Source: an uncultured Blautia sp.
Lineage (GTDB): Bacteria > Bacillota > Clostridia > Lachnospirales > Lachnospiraceae
Assembly (NCBI GenBank): GCA_934378195.1
Contig: CAKRPO010000054.1
Coordinates: 1-14,878 of the forward strand
Direction of reading: 5' to 3'
Length of the DNA: 14,878 nt
Shown: positions 1 through 7,249 of the stretch, piece after piece
Numbering within the stretch: position 1 is the first letter of the stretch
Layout of the letters: each line of letters starts with the position of its first letter
Notes under the pieces: model-generated
What the model was told of the DNA's origin: nothing
What the model saw: the letters and a program-made list of their open reading frames with translations, nothing else
The model's database searches: none
Made by a program: the position numbers and the translations under genes

Positions 1-96
1 TTACAAAAAACATTGGAAGCAGACCGGCTGGAAAAAGAAAACCTTCATCAGCAGATTGAATATCTCACGAAGAAACTGAGTATTCCAATTCAATAG
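1..96 (+). pseudogene. IS66-family transposase (TnpC) N-terminal fragment, 5' end outside window
   Basis: Reading frame 1 is open from the window edge to TAG at 94-96 and encodes 31 residues containing ADRLEKENLHQQIEYLTKKL. This is the leucine-zipper-like segment near the N-terminus of IS66 TnpC transposases, where it is normally followed by an FG(S/T)SSE motif. Here the match ends after TKKL and five unrelated residues (SIPIQ) lead to the stop, so the gene has lost its zinc-finger, DDE catalytic and C-terminal parts. A partial direct repeat (AATAGTGCAT at 92-101 and 137-146) lies just downstream. Family assignment rests on a short coiled-coil segment and is moderate. The product could not transpose anything. 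Confidence 0.5.
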
Positions 97-176
97 TGCA
101 TGCTTTCCAAAGATTCAGAGCACCCTTTTCCGGAAAAATAGTGCATATCTTTCCGGAGCAGAGTGCAATCATTTAG

Positions 177-374
177 TTAGTATTCATCAGGAATAGCTAT
201 TCCGTGTTCTATAAGAAGTGCTTGTAAACGGTCAATATATTCTCTTAAGTGCTGGATTTCTATCCAATTATCATGACACAGTTCATCGGCTTCCTCTAAT
301 TCGTGGCGGGTTATTTCATAATCCGTAAATTTAATGCATTTACGGTCTTTGCTGAAGGCACAATAGTCAGTCAT
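177..374 (-). CDS. small conserved-looking protein (65 aa) linked to mobile-element remnants
   Basis: A 65-residue acidic protein beginning MTDYCAFSKDRKCIKF and ending HGIAIPDEY. I choose the ATG at 374 rather than the ATG at 407 because an AGGAG ribosome binding site lies six bases upstream of the former and none precedes the latter. It has two cysteines in a short N-terminal YCAFSKDRKC stretch, a WIEI segment and a C-terminal amphipathic helix (LREYIDRLQALL). I do not know a function for it. I have the impression that similar small proteins sit beside IS66-like and mobilisation genes in Lachnospiraceae, but cannot verify that here. The neighbours (IS66 fragment, relaxase remnant) suggest an accessory ORF of a mobile element. 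It looks translatable and undamaged. Confidence 0.5.
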   Translation of the reverse strand: MTDYCAFSKDRKCIKFTDYEITRHELEEADELCHDNWIEIQHLREYIDRLQALLIEHGIAIPDEY

Positions 375-486
375 GGACAGCTCCTTTCCGGGAAGCGTTA
401 ATGCCATGGCGTTCCCTCATGGATACACAGCCATCAATCATCACCTCATAGGAATTATGAATGATCCATTTTATTCCAATATTCAT
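367..486 (-). CDS. possible small ORF or gene remnant (39 aa) overlapping the 65-aa gene
   Basis: Open frame from ATG at 486 to TGA at 367-369, overlapping the start of the downstream 65-residue gene by eight bases, as translationally coupled genes often do. The protein begins MNIGIKWIIHNSYEV and ends with a basic RKGAVHD tail. No ribosome binding site is visible before the ATG, and the frame is closed by TGA about 40 bases further upstream. It may therefore be the 3' remnant of a longer gene rather than a real small gene. I do not recognise the family. Confidence 0.25.
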   Translation of the reverse strand: MNIGIKWIIHNSYEVMIDGCVSMRERHGINASRKGAVHD

Positions 487-533
487 AAAGAAGGGGTAGT
501 TTTGTATGGGGTAGCATAATCAGGAAATTGGTA

Positions 534-563
534 CCAGACGGGATCTGGTGTTATATCGTCTGG
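534..563. repeat. inverted repeat CCAGACG/CGTCTGG
   Basis: A 7-bp perfect inverted repeat, CCAGACG (534-540) and CGTCTGG (557-563). A competing 5-bp pairing of CCAGA (534-538) with TCTGG (544-548) is also possible, so two mutually exclusive hairpins can form. No gene starts immediately beside it and no T-tract follows. Function unknown. It lies in the gene-free stretch 487-654, where I otherwise see only the stem-loop at 608-634. Confidence 0.3.
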
Positions 564-607
564 AAACAGCCTGAACAGCAAAAGGAAAATTAAAATGAAT
601 GAGGATG

Positions 608-634
608 TCCCTCAGGGTATGAAGCCCTGAGGGA
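608..634. terminator. perfect 10-bp stem-loop, possible terminator of the relaxase remnant
   Basis: TCCCTCAGGG (608-617) pairs perfectly with CCCTGAGGGA (625-634) around a 7-base loop. It lies 20 bases beyond the stop codon of the minus-strand relaxase remnant (655), the right place for its terminator. The following bases are not a clean T-run on either strand (TAATTTTA on plus), so intrinsic termination is likely but not certain. Confidence 0.5.
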
Positions 635-654
635 TAATTTTATGTAAATGCATA

Positions 655-939
655 TTATCCTAATAAGCGCACCGGATGCTCCCCATACCACAAACGGTAT
701 GATTGTAGAACAAATTTAACATGGTCTCTGATAGCGTAGAAATTATGCATATCACAGTTATAGAGCATACCATTAGTCAAATCTATTGTGTTTACAAGGA
801 TATGGATGTGAAGATGGCTGTTATTTTCATGAATAGAAAAGATAACCTGGTACTGCGCATCTGCAAAAATTTTACAAACTTTCTTGGCAATATGATATGC
901 CTGAAAAGGTGTAATATCGTATTCATAATACGGATCAAA
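655..939 (-). pseudogene. MobA/relaxase-type mobilisation nuclease, C-terminal remnant
   Basis: The minus strand has an open frame from about 939 to TAA at 655-657 that encodes FDPYYEYDITPFQAYHIAKK, then QVIFSIHENNSHLHIHILVN, then TIDLTNGMLY and the tail EHPVRLLG. The H-x6-HxHxH-(x)VN pattern is the metal-binding three-histidine motif (motif III) of relaxases that nick DNA at oriT. The preceding FDP...ITPFQAY helix followed by the strand before the histidines is also typical of these small relaxases. The N-terminal part with the catalytic tyrosine is missing: upstream the sequence runs into the DUF1667 remnant on the other strand, near 938-945. No start codon with a ribosome binding site remains. 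It marks a former mobilisable or conjugative element. Confidence 0.7.
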
Positions 940-1072
940 GGGAAAAATCTTTGACTGTGTGAAAGCACTGAAAGGGATCGAAGTTCCGGCACCTGTTCAT
1001 ATTGGAGATGTGATCCTTGAAAATGTGGCAGATACAGGTGTGGATATTGTAGCAACAAAAAATGTAGAATAA
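938..1072 (+). pseudogene. DUF1667-family protein, C-terminal remnant
   Basis: The plus frame ending at TAA 1070-1072 encodes KGKIFDCVKALKGIEVPAPV followed by HIGDVILENVADTGVDIVAT and KNVE. This closely resembles the end of DUF1667 proteins, small subunits usually encoded with an FAD-dependent glycerol-3-phosphate dehydrogenase-like protein (glpO/glpA context) in Clostridia. The similarity starts at about 938. The codons before it run into a stop at 926-928 and belong to the antisense relaxase remnant, so roughly two thirds of the gene, including its cysteine-containing N-terminal part, has been replaced. Its native terminator survives at 1111-1161. Recognition is from memory of the family's C-terminal motif. 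Confidence 0.65.
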
Positions 1073-1110
1073 GACAGAAATCACCGGAAATACAGCTTAC
1101 ATATCTGAGA

Positions 1111-1161
1111 AAAAAAGAGACTGAAAGAGCTTCAAAAAAGAAGATTTTCAGTCTCTTTTTT
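1111..1161 (+). terminator. intrinsic terminator of the truncated DUF1667 gene
   Basis: AAAAAAGAGACTGAAA (1111-1126) pairs with TTTCAGTCTCTTTTTT (1146-1161) as a perfect 16-bp stem including the A/T flanks, with a 19-base loop. It ends in a T6 tract. It lies 38 bases after the TAA and insulates the pilus promoter from upstream transcription. Confidence 0.85.
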
Positions 1162-1183
1162 GTCAGAAAATACCATAAATGAT

Positions 1184-1242
1184 AAAAAGTAACAAAAACG
1201 TGCGCAAAAATGCAAACGAAAGTAAAAAAATGCCCAAAAAAA
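1184..1242. promoter_or_regulatory. phased A-tracts upstream of the pilus promoter
   Basis: Runs of five to seven A residues occur at 1184-1188, 1194-1198, 1206-1210, 1224-1230 and 1236-1242, with a shorter AAA at 1214-1216. Most centres are 10-12 bases apart, close to the helical repeat. Such tracts bend DNA and, when directly upstream of a -35 box, act as UP-element or nucleoid-protein binding regions. Their role here is inferred. Confidence 0.5.
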
Positions 1243-1255
1243 GTATTATTGTGAA

Positions 1256-1285
1256 TTGACCCGTCATATACAAAAAAATTATAAT
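1256..1285 (+). promoter_or_regulatory. sigma-A promoter of the pilus operon
   Basis: TTGACC (-35, 1256-1261) and a perfect TATAAT (-10, 1280-1285) are separated by 18 bases. The start of transcription would fall near 1292, giving a leader of about 50 bases before the signal peptidase ATG. It is the only strong promoter seen before the six co-directional pilus genes, so it probably drives the whole operon. Confidence 0.8.
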
Positions 1286-1312
1286 AATGACACTATTGAT
1301 AAGAGCAAAAAC

Positions 1313-1348
1313 ATGGGTGAATTAAGAGAACCCGGAGTTAGAACATGA
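1313..1348 (+). other. possible 11-codon leader ORF (MGELREPGVRT)
   Basis: An ATG at 1313 opens an 11-codon frame whose TGA (1346-1348) overlaps the ATG of the signal peptidase gene. It has no convincing ribosome binding site, and the GGAG serving the next gene lies within it. It is noted only because it would couple leader and gene translation. It is probably chance. Confidence 0.12.
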
Positions 1349-2022
1349 AGAAGAAAAATAACAAGAGAAAGAATGACTTGAAGCATTTAAGCAGAAGCGA
1401 ACTGATCGACCTGATCTGCGAGATGAGGAAGACAAATCCTTCCATGGACGTCCCGGAGATAGAGGAAGCCGAGAAAGAACAAAAAAGGTTAAGACGTCGT
1501 GCGGCTTATCGTCAGACCTTTCGCGGAACAGTTGCGGTGCTGATCGTTGTGGCGGCAGTTTCTGTTCTGGTGGCGACCTTATGGATGCCGGTTCTCCAGA
1601 TATATGGTTCTTCCATGTCACCGACCCTGGAACCGGGGCAGATTGTGGTTTCCGTAAAGAACAGGCAGCTGAAAACAGGAGAGGTTGCTGCGTTCTGGCA
1701 GGGAAACAAGCTTCTGATCAAGCGCGTGATCGCAGGTCCGGGACAGTGGGTTGATATTGATGCGAACGGAGTGGTAACAGTCGACGGAGAGACATTTGAT
1801 GAGCCATATCTTAATGAAGTGTCACCTGGAAACTGTGATATTGAGCTTCCGCATCAGGTGGCAGAATCTCACTGGTTCTTTATGGGAGACAACAGGGAGA
1901 CATCGGTCGATTCGAGAACAGCATCGATAGGCGATATCTCAGAGGACCAGATTGAAGGACAGATCATATTTCGGATCTGGCCGCTGAAAGAAGCAGGCAG
2001 GATAAATGCAGTAATCAGGTGA
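1345..2022 (+). CDS. signal peptidase I of the pilus operon
   Basis: Type I signal peptidase (225 aa, S26 family), expected to cleave signal peptides of exported pilin precursors on the outer face of the membrane. It has a basic, helical cytoplasmic N-terminus (residues 1-60, unusually long), one membrane segment (about 61-82), and box B GSSMSPTLEPG with nucleophile Ser90. Box D LLIKRVIAGPG carries general-base Lys126, and box E GDNRETSVDSR spans 181-191. The Ser/Lys dyad is intact, unlike the inactive SipA-type proteins of some streptococcal pilus loci. GGAG at 1334-1337 fixes the start. It is the first gene of the operon, 98 bases ahead of the adhesin, the usual place for a pilus-dedicated signal peptidase or chaperone. 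The catalytic assignment is firm; pilus dedication is inferred from context. Confidence 0.9.
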   Translation: MKKKNNKRKNDLKHLSRSELIDLICEMRKTNPSMDVPEIEEAEKEQKRLRRRAAYRQTFRGTVAVLIVVAAVSVLVATLWMPVLQIYGSSMSPTLEPGQIVVSVKNRQLKTGEVAAFWQGNKLLIKRVIAGPGQWVDIDANGVVTVDGETFDEPYLNEVSPGNCDIELPHQVAESHWFFMGDNRETSVDSRTASIGDISEDQIEGQIIFRIWPLKEAGRINAVIR

Positions 2023-2120
2023 GAAAAGTGGACTGTGAGTATCCAATTTAAAAAGGTATCGAAGGAGAAGACTGAAAAAGAGAGGCATCAGATACACACC
2101 AGAAAAGAGAAGGTGGAACT

Positions 2121-5100
2121 GTGCAAACCAGGGGAACGGATTATATAAGAAAAGTATTAAAGGACAAGGCACGACTGAAACGATGGAGAAAAGTAATGCT
2201 GTGTCTTTCGTGTATAGTCGTTTTCTGTACAGTATATGTACTGATTCTTCCGGCGATCACGCTGGAGAGAAAGACGACTTGTGGACAGGAAGAACATGTC
2301 CATACAGAGGAATGTTATTCCGTGGATGGCCAGCTGATCTGTGGCATAGAGGAACATCTGCATACCGAGACGTGTTATGCGGCAGCTGACAACATTCCGG
2401 ACATCCAGTCGGATGCGGCGGAATGGGAGGAGAACCCGATACAGGAAGAGGACGGAAATACGGTTCAGGACGAAGGCAATGCCGGAGAGATAGAATTCAT
2501 GCCGGATGAGCCATCAGATCAGGCCGCTGACAACATCGAAGGTGCAGAAGACGCGACAGAGGATATGGATGCTGATTTCACCTCCGGAGACGAGAACAGC
2601 ATCGCGGATACGGCAGAGCCGACAGCAACACCGACACCGGCTCCGAACTCGGCAGACGGATTTGATCTGAGTGCGGAGACCAGTGCAAACAAACGTGAGT
2701 TTGTCAAACTTTCTTATAAAAAAGAGGATGGAACATGGCAGGAATTTGGCGAGAACAGCGATAATGTTCCTGAGGTATCTGGAAACCCTTCAATTAGATT
2801 GGAAGTCAAATATAAGGATGTACAAATTCAGAATTTGCTAGATTCATATAATTGCACACTGACATATCAGCTTCCGACTTTGCTTCGTAATGCAAAAACA
2901 GCAGGCAAAATTATGGAAGGAAATCAGCAGGTAGGAACCGTTACCTGTGAGAATGGAAAAGTTGTTGTCAAGTTTGATGAGTCCTATCTCCAAGGATTAC
3001 TGGCTAAGGGAGAGACTACAATTGCCGGCGATTTTTATGTAGAAGGCAATGTGGATTTGAGTAAGCTGGAACAGGATGGTAAAGCAACAGTGTCAACGGC
3101 AGATAAGACCTATCAGTTAAATTTTGGTCCTGATGCCGTTGCGAAGTATGGAAAGATAAGTGTAGAGAAAACATGTACCAGTTCTCAGGTGATATCCACA
3201 GAGAGTGGAAATTACCTTACTTATACCATCACCGTGACAGCAGGGGAAGATGGCTGCCCGGATGTTTCGGTGGTTGATACGATTATGAGCAATTCGGATT
3301 GCGTGGATTCTTATGCGGGAATTGGTGCGACAGCAAAAACTCTTGCAACCGGTCAGAATGCCCAGAATCCATATGAGACGATTGCAGAAGGCAAGAATCA
3401 TGGAACAGTCTATCTGGGAAATGCGACGGCTGATTCAACAAATCCTGTTCCAACGCCAGGAGCGGCAAATATCACTGCACCCGGAAGTATGGTCTGGAAA
3501 ATTGGTGATATGGCAGTAGGTGAGAGCCGCACGCTTACATATTATGTCAAACTGAAGGATAATGTCGGTTTGGACGGCAAAGAGATAAAAAATAAAGCAG
3601 ACGTGTATTCCAAAACTTATGAGAGAGCTTATCATGAGGCATCCTTTACACCGAAAATTGACTATGCTATGTCGAAGAGTCAAGATGGAAATATTGTCCG
3701 GAACAGTGATGGAACATATACCATCAAATACAGACTTAATTTTACGCTGAAAAAAGACACAAGTAATTACGCATTGAAGAATTTTGAGTTCAGAGATTTG
3801 CTGGATGCGTGGGATATACGGACAGATCCAAAAGCTCTTCCATATATCAGTTATAATCGCAATTCTGTAGAGTTATATGTAAAAACAGATGAAGCTTCAG
3901 ATTATACTTCATTATCATCTGAGACAGATTATACTGTAAGCTGGGCAAAAGCCAACGATAACTATGTAACGCCCTGGAATGATTCAAATGGTAATCCAAC
4001 TCGATTTAAGATTACAGGGGCAAATGGTAAACAGATAACCGTAAAACCGGGCGATTCTTACTATGTGACTTATACAGTCACAGTAAAACCGGAAGCACTG
4101 GCAGCAATGCAGGCAAACAATGTAGATGTGAAAAACCGGTATTATGTATATGCATCGAATGCAAAGTCTGACTCTGGAGATGCTATTGACCAAGTTTGGC
4201 ATGGAGCAAATGTCGGAAACTATAAATGGGATGAGAAAATAGTCGGAACCGGAACTGCGACAAACCAGACGTTTGAAATGGAAACAGATGCGAAATATGA
4301 TCTGACATCTGGAACTGTTAAGTCAGATACTTCGACAGATACCTCTTTCACCGTCCCTGCCGGAAGCTACCCATATACCGTAGATGTCAACCAGACACTG
4401 GGTGAGTGGAATGCGACAAATGTGTTAATGAAAGATGAGCTTACTCCCCGTGATAAGATGCAATATATCGGATATGTAAAAGTAGATGCCTGTGAGTACA
4501 ATGCAAATACGAACAAATATGACGTAAAAGGCACAAAATGGGTGAAGATTGCCGGTTTAAGTTCGTTTAAACTGAAACCGAGTGAACTCGGTTGGAGTGA
4601 TAAGAACTATGCTTACAGATTTACATACTATGCAATGCCGACGAACGCTAATTTCAGCAGTGCTAAGGTAAATAATAAATTTTCACTGTCAGGAAAGGTA
4701 GTGAAAAATGGTGTGGAATTTGATATCAGCAATATATATTCCCAAAAAGAGATAACCGTCTCCGGTTCTTTCAAAATGAATGTCAAAAAAGATTCCTGGT
4801 ATTATGAGGAACCAGAAACAGGCGCGGCAACCTGGCAAAATGGAAAACTCTACTGGGTGATCGAAGTATCAGGAACAGCAATCTTGAAGGATACATATTT
4901 CCGGGATGCCATATCAACGGATCAAGGTCTGACAGACTCTTATCTGCATTCAGATTCACTGGCAGGAATTTATATGGGAATTTTGCCGGATGATAAGACA
5001 ATCATCGGGTACGGCAGTCTGGAAGAACTTCAGAAGACTGGAGGACTTAAAGATGTAACTGATAAGTTTTCGACGGAACTGACTAACGGTAAAGGCTTCA

Positions 5101-7241
5101 CAGGTACTGGTAATTACAGTGAACTGTCATTAAAGGCAACGGAACAGATTACGCTTGGAGAGGCTAAGCTTTACTTCATTGTAAGGACAGAACCACAGTC
5201 GCTGCCGACAAAATATCGTGATGCTTTTACATATAGAAATCATATCAGTACAAGCGACAATGGCAATACCTGGATTGACCATGGCAGTGCGGATAAGCTT
5301 CTGTGTGGAGGCGCAGACATCCTGAAGGAGCTTGGACAGACATTTACCTATGATGGAACAACAGTAACCAGCAAGAACGACGGTGCAGATCAGGGAAATA
5401 ATAGCAGGATTGTTACAACTGCACTGCCGGGTGCAGGACAGTATGCGGCCTGGGCATTTAAGGTGAATTATGCAGGGGAACTGTCAGGAACCTATCGGGT
5501 GCTGGAGACGATACCGGGTGGTATGGAACTGGCATATATTCGAATCAAATGGGTTGGAGACAAACAGAACTTTCATACAATTGACTCAAAAGGAATTCCA
5601 AAACTCAAGTCAGACGGATGGGAAGAAAAAAACATTACGGCAGGTACAGATAATGGACGTGAAAAGACAACAACCTATTATGTCAAGGGCAATCAGGCTA
5701 TAGTTGAACTGGGCGATTTTACGGCAGGGAAAAAGAGAGATGATTATTCTGTTGACGTTCAGGTTGTATGTAGGGTGACAGATCCTAATGTACTGCTTGG
5801 AGGAGAAACAAAGAGATTTATAAATCAGGTTACACTCCAGACAGCAGATGGACAGGATATCAGCACAGCGACTTCCCCGGCAGAAATAACACCGAAGAAA
5901 ATTGCAAAAACATTTACGACAACAAGTGAAAAAATAAATTTCACAATTGAGGCAAATCAATTCGGAGCGGCACTTTCGACAAAAGATGGCACGACACTTA
6001 CATTGATTGACAAATTGAGTTCCACGCTGATTCTGGACACGGAAACGATCGAAGTAATTAATTCAAAAACGAAAGATCCTGTTACGGATTATACAGCTTC
6101 GCTTGATGCGGATAATACGCTGAAAATAGTGATTCCCCGTAACGTGCCGGTTACAATCACCTATACTGCAGCAGTGAATGCACCGCCGGGACAGACAGTA
6201 AGCTTCTCAAATGAAGCATACTGGGAGAAGTATTCTCCATCTGGTGGAACCAAGGTGGAGGAAGGAAACTATTCCTATGCCGCAGGTGGAACAGTAGCAA
6301 CCGGAAATAATATTAAACTGAAGATTGTCAAAAAGGATCAGAACAATCTGTCAGCTATATTGCCGGGGGCTGAATTTAAGATGGTTCCGTGCACAGTGGA
6401 AAATGATCAAATTATAGATGACGATACTAAGGCGTGGACAGGAACGACAGATCCAAAAGGGGAAATTCTCTTTGGAGCAGGATCAAATCTGAACCATGCA
6501 ATGAATTATAACACCATCTATAAGGTGACAGAGACAAAGGCACCGTCTGGATATGTGGCAGATAGTAAACCGATTTATATTATGGTTCCGAGAAAAGCTA
6601 ATGGTGCGTCAGATTATCCGGATGCCGTGAAAAACTGGATGCAGATGAAAGATCTGGAAACAGGGAATCCATTGATCAATATACAGTATCAGTCAATCTA
6701 TGAACTGACTGTCCTCAACCACAAAGGTGAGATCACGGTGGAGAAGAAGTTCAAGGATCCAGGTGGTCAGGATGCGAATCCGGTGAGTGGAACGTATAAG
6801 TTTGGACTGTATGAGAAGAATCCAGACGGAACTACATCAACCACAGCACCGCTTCAGACGGTCACTATTACATACAATGCAGCAGAGACAGGTTCCAGGA
6901 CAGCGAAATTCACGAATCTGGATCTGACAAAGACATATTATGTTTTTGAACTTGATGATGAAGGAAATCCGATTAAAGATTCCACCACAGTTGCGACTGT
7001 GAACAAAATGGAATACTTTACATCGTATGAGAAACCAAAGACTAGAGGTACGGCAACAGAGGGAAACGATGCAGTCAGTGGAGACACGGTGACGGTTACC
7101 AATCAGATCCGTGTGAAAGAACTGCCTTCTACAGGCAGTTATGGATCCCTTATTTACAGACTGGCAGGCGCGATATTAATACTCTTCGCGGGACTGCTGA
7201 TGCTGATCAACATAAAAAAATATACCTGCAGAAACAGGTAA
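2121..7241 (+). CDS. giant LPXTG surface protein, probable pilus tip adhesin
   Basis: 1706-residue wall-anchored protein. The GTG start at 2121 is supported by AAGGTGG four bases upstream, and no ATG precedes it in frame. Residues 1-24 are basic; 25-46 form the export signal ending in LILPAIT. Two copies of CGxEEHxHTxxCY follow (C54-C65 and C74-C85), then an acidic, Pro/Thr-containing linker (about 90-185). Residues about 190-345 look like an adhesive N-domain. About six divergent D2-type Ig-like modules run from 346 to 1375, each closing on an Asn-containing strand (IKNKA, VKNRY, VNNKF, YRNHI, FINQV, FSNEA). A SpaA-type module (about 1395-1525) has an ETKAPSGY E-box, and a last CnaB-like module spans about 1536-1660. 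The anchor is LPSTG (1668-1672), a hydrophobic helix and a KKYTCRNR tail. Size and position before the major pilin suggest the tip subunit; the ligand is unknown. Confidence 0.85.
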   Translation: MQTRGTDYIRKVLKDKARLKRWRKVMLCLSCIVVFCTVYVLILPAITLERKTTCGQEEHVHTEECYSVDGQLICGIEEHLHTETCYAAADNIPDIQSDAAEWEENPIQEEDGNTVQDEGNAGEIEFMPDEPSDQAADNIEGAEDATEDMDADFTSGDENSIADTAEPTATPTPAPNSADGFDLSAETSANKREFVKLSYKKEDGTWQEFGENSDNVPEVSGNPSIRLEVKYKDVQIQNLLDSYNCTLTYQLPTLLRNAKTAGKIMEGNQQVGTVTCENGKVVVKFDESYLQGLLAKGETTIAGDFYVEGNVDLSKLEQDGKATVSTADKTYQLNFGPDAVAKYGKISVEKTCTSSQVISTESGNYLTYTITVTAGEDGCPDVSVVDTIMSNSDCVDSYAGIGATAKTLATGQNAQNPYETIAEGKNHGTVYLGNATADSTNPVPTPGAANITAPGSMVWKIGDMAVGESRTLTYYVKLKDNVGLDGKEIKNKADVYSKTYERAYHEASFTPKIDYAMSKSQDGNIVRNSDGTYTIKYRLNFTLKKDTSNYALKNFEFRDLLDAWDIRTDPKALPYISYNRNSVELYVKTDEASDYTSLSSETDYTVSWAKANDNYVTPWNDSNGNPTRFKITGANGKQITVKPGDSYYVTYTVTVKPEALAAMQANNVDVKNRYYVYASNAKSDSGDAIDQVWHGANVGNYKWDEKIVGTGTATNQTFEMETDAKYDLTSGTVKSDTSTDTSFTVPAGSYPYTVDVNQTLGEWNATNVLMKDELTPRDKMQYIGYVKVDACEYNANTNKYDVKGTKWVKIAGLSSFKLKPSELGWSDKNYAYRFTYYAMPTNANFSSAKVNNKFSLSGKVVKNGVEFDISNIYSQKEITVSGSFKMNVKKDSWYYEEPETGAATWQNGKLYWVIEVSGTAILKDTYFRDAISTDQGLTDSYLHSDSLAGIYMGILPDDKTIIGYGSLEELQKTGGLKDVTDKFSTELTNGKGFTGTGNYSELSLKATEQITLGEAKLYFIVRTEPQSLPTKYRDAFTYRNHISTSDNGNTWIDHGSADKLLCGGADILKELGQTFTYDGTTVTSKNDGADQGNNSRIVTTALPGAGQYAAWAFKVNYAGELSGTYRVLETIPGGMELAYIRIKWVGDKQNFHTIDSKGIPKLKSDGWEEKNITAGTDNGREKTTTYYVKGNQAIVELGDFTAGKKRDDYSVDVQVVCRVTDPNVLLGGETKRFINQVTLQTADGQDISTATSPAEITPKKIAKTFTTTSEKINFTIEANQFGAALSTKDGTTLTLIDKLSSTLILDTETIEVINSKTKDPVTDYTASLDADNTLKIVIPRNVPVTITYTAAVNAPPGQTVSFSNEAYWEKYSPSGGTKVEEGNYSYAAGGTVATGNNIKLKIVKKDQNNLSAILPGAEFKMVPCTVENDQIIDDDTKAWTGTTDPKGEILFGAGSNLNHAMNYNTIYKVTETKAPSGYVADSKPIYIMVPRKANGASDYPDAVKNWMQMKDLETGNPLINIQYQSIYELTVLNHKGEITVEKKFKDPGGQDANPVSGTYKFGLYEKNPDGTTSTTAPLQTVTITYNAAETGSRTAKFTNLDLTKTYYVFELDDEGNPIKDSTTVATVNKMEYFTSYEKPKTRGTATEGNDAVSGDTVTVTNQIRVKELPSTGSYGSLIYRLAGAILILFAGLLMLINIKKYTCRNR

Positions 7242-7249
7242 TAAAAAAG

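Noticed and set aside
663..676. TAAGCGCACCGG resembling an IS66-type terminal inverted repeat
   Set aside because: It encodes the last residues of the relaxase remnant in frame, and no matching second end or 8-bp target duplication was found.
721..954. Plus-strand 77-codon open frame starting at ATG 721
   Set aside because: It is antisense to the relaxase remnant, which explains the sequence far better. It has no ribosome binding site and no recognisable protein features.
792..1058. Minus-strand 88-codon open frame
   Set aside because: It runs antisense through the DUF1667 remnant and out of frame with the relaxase remnant. The two real remnants account for it.
5610..5960. 116-codon minus-strand open frame with many cysteines
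   Set aside because: It is antisense to the adhesin; its Cys-rich, phenylalanine-rich composition is typical of shadow frames.
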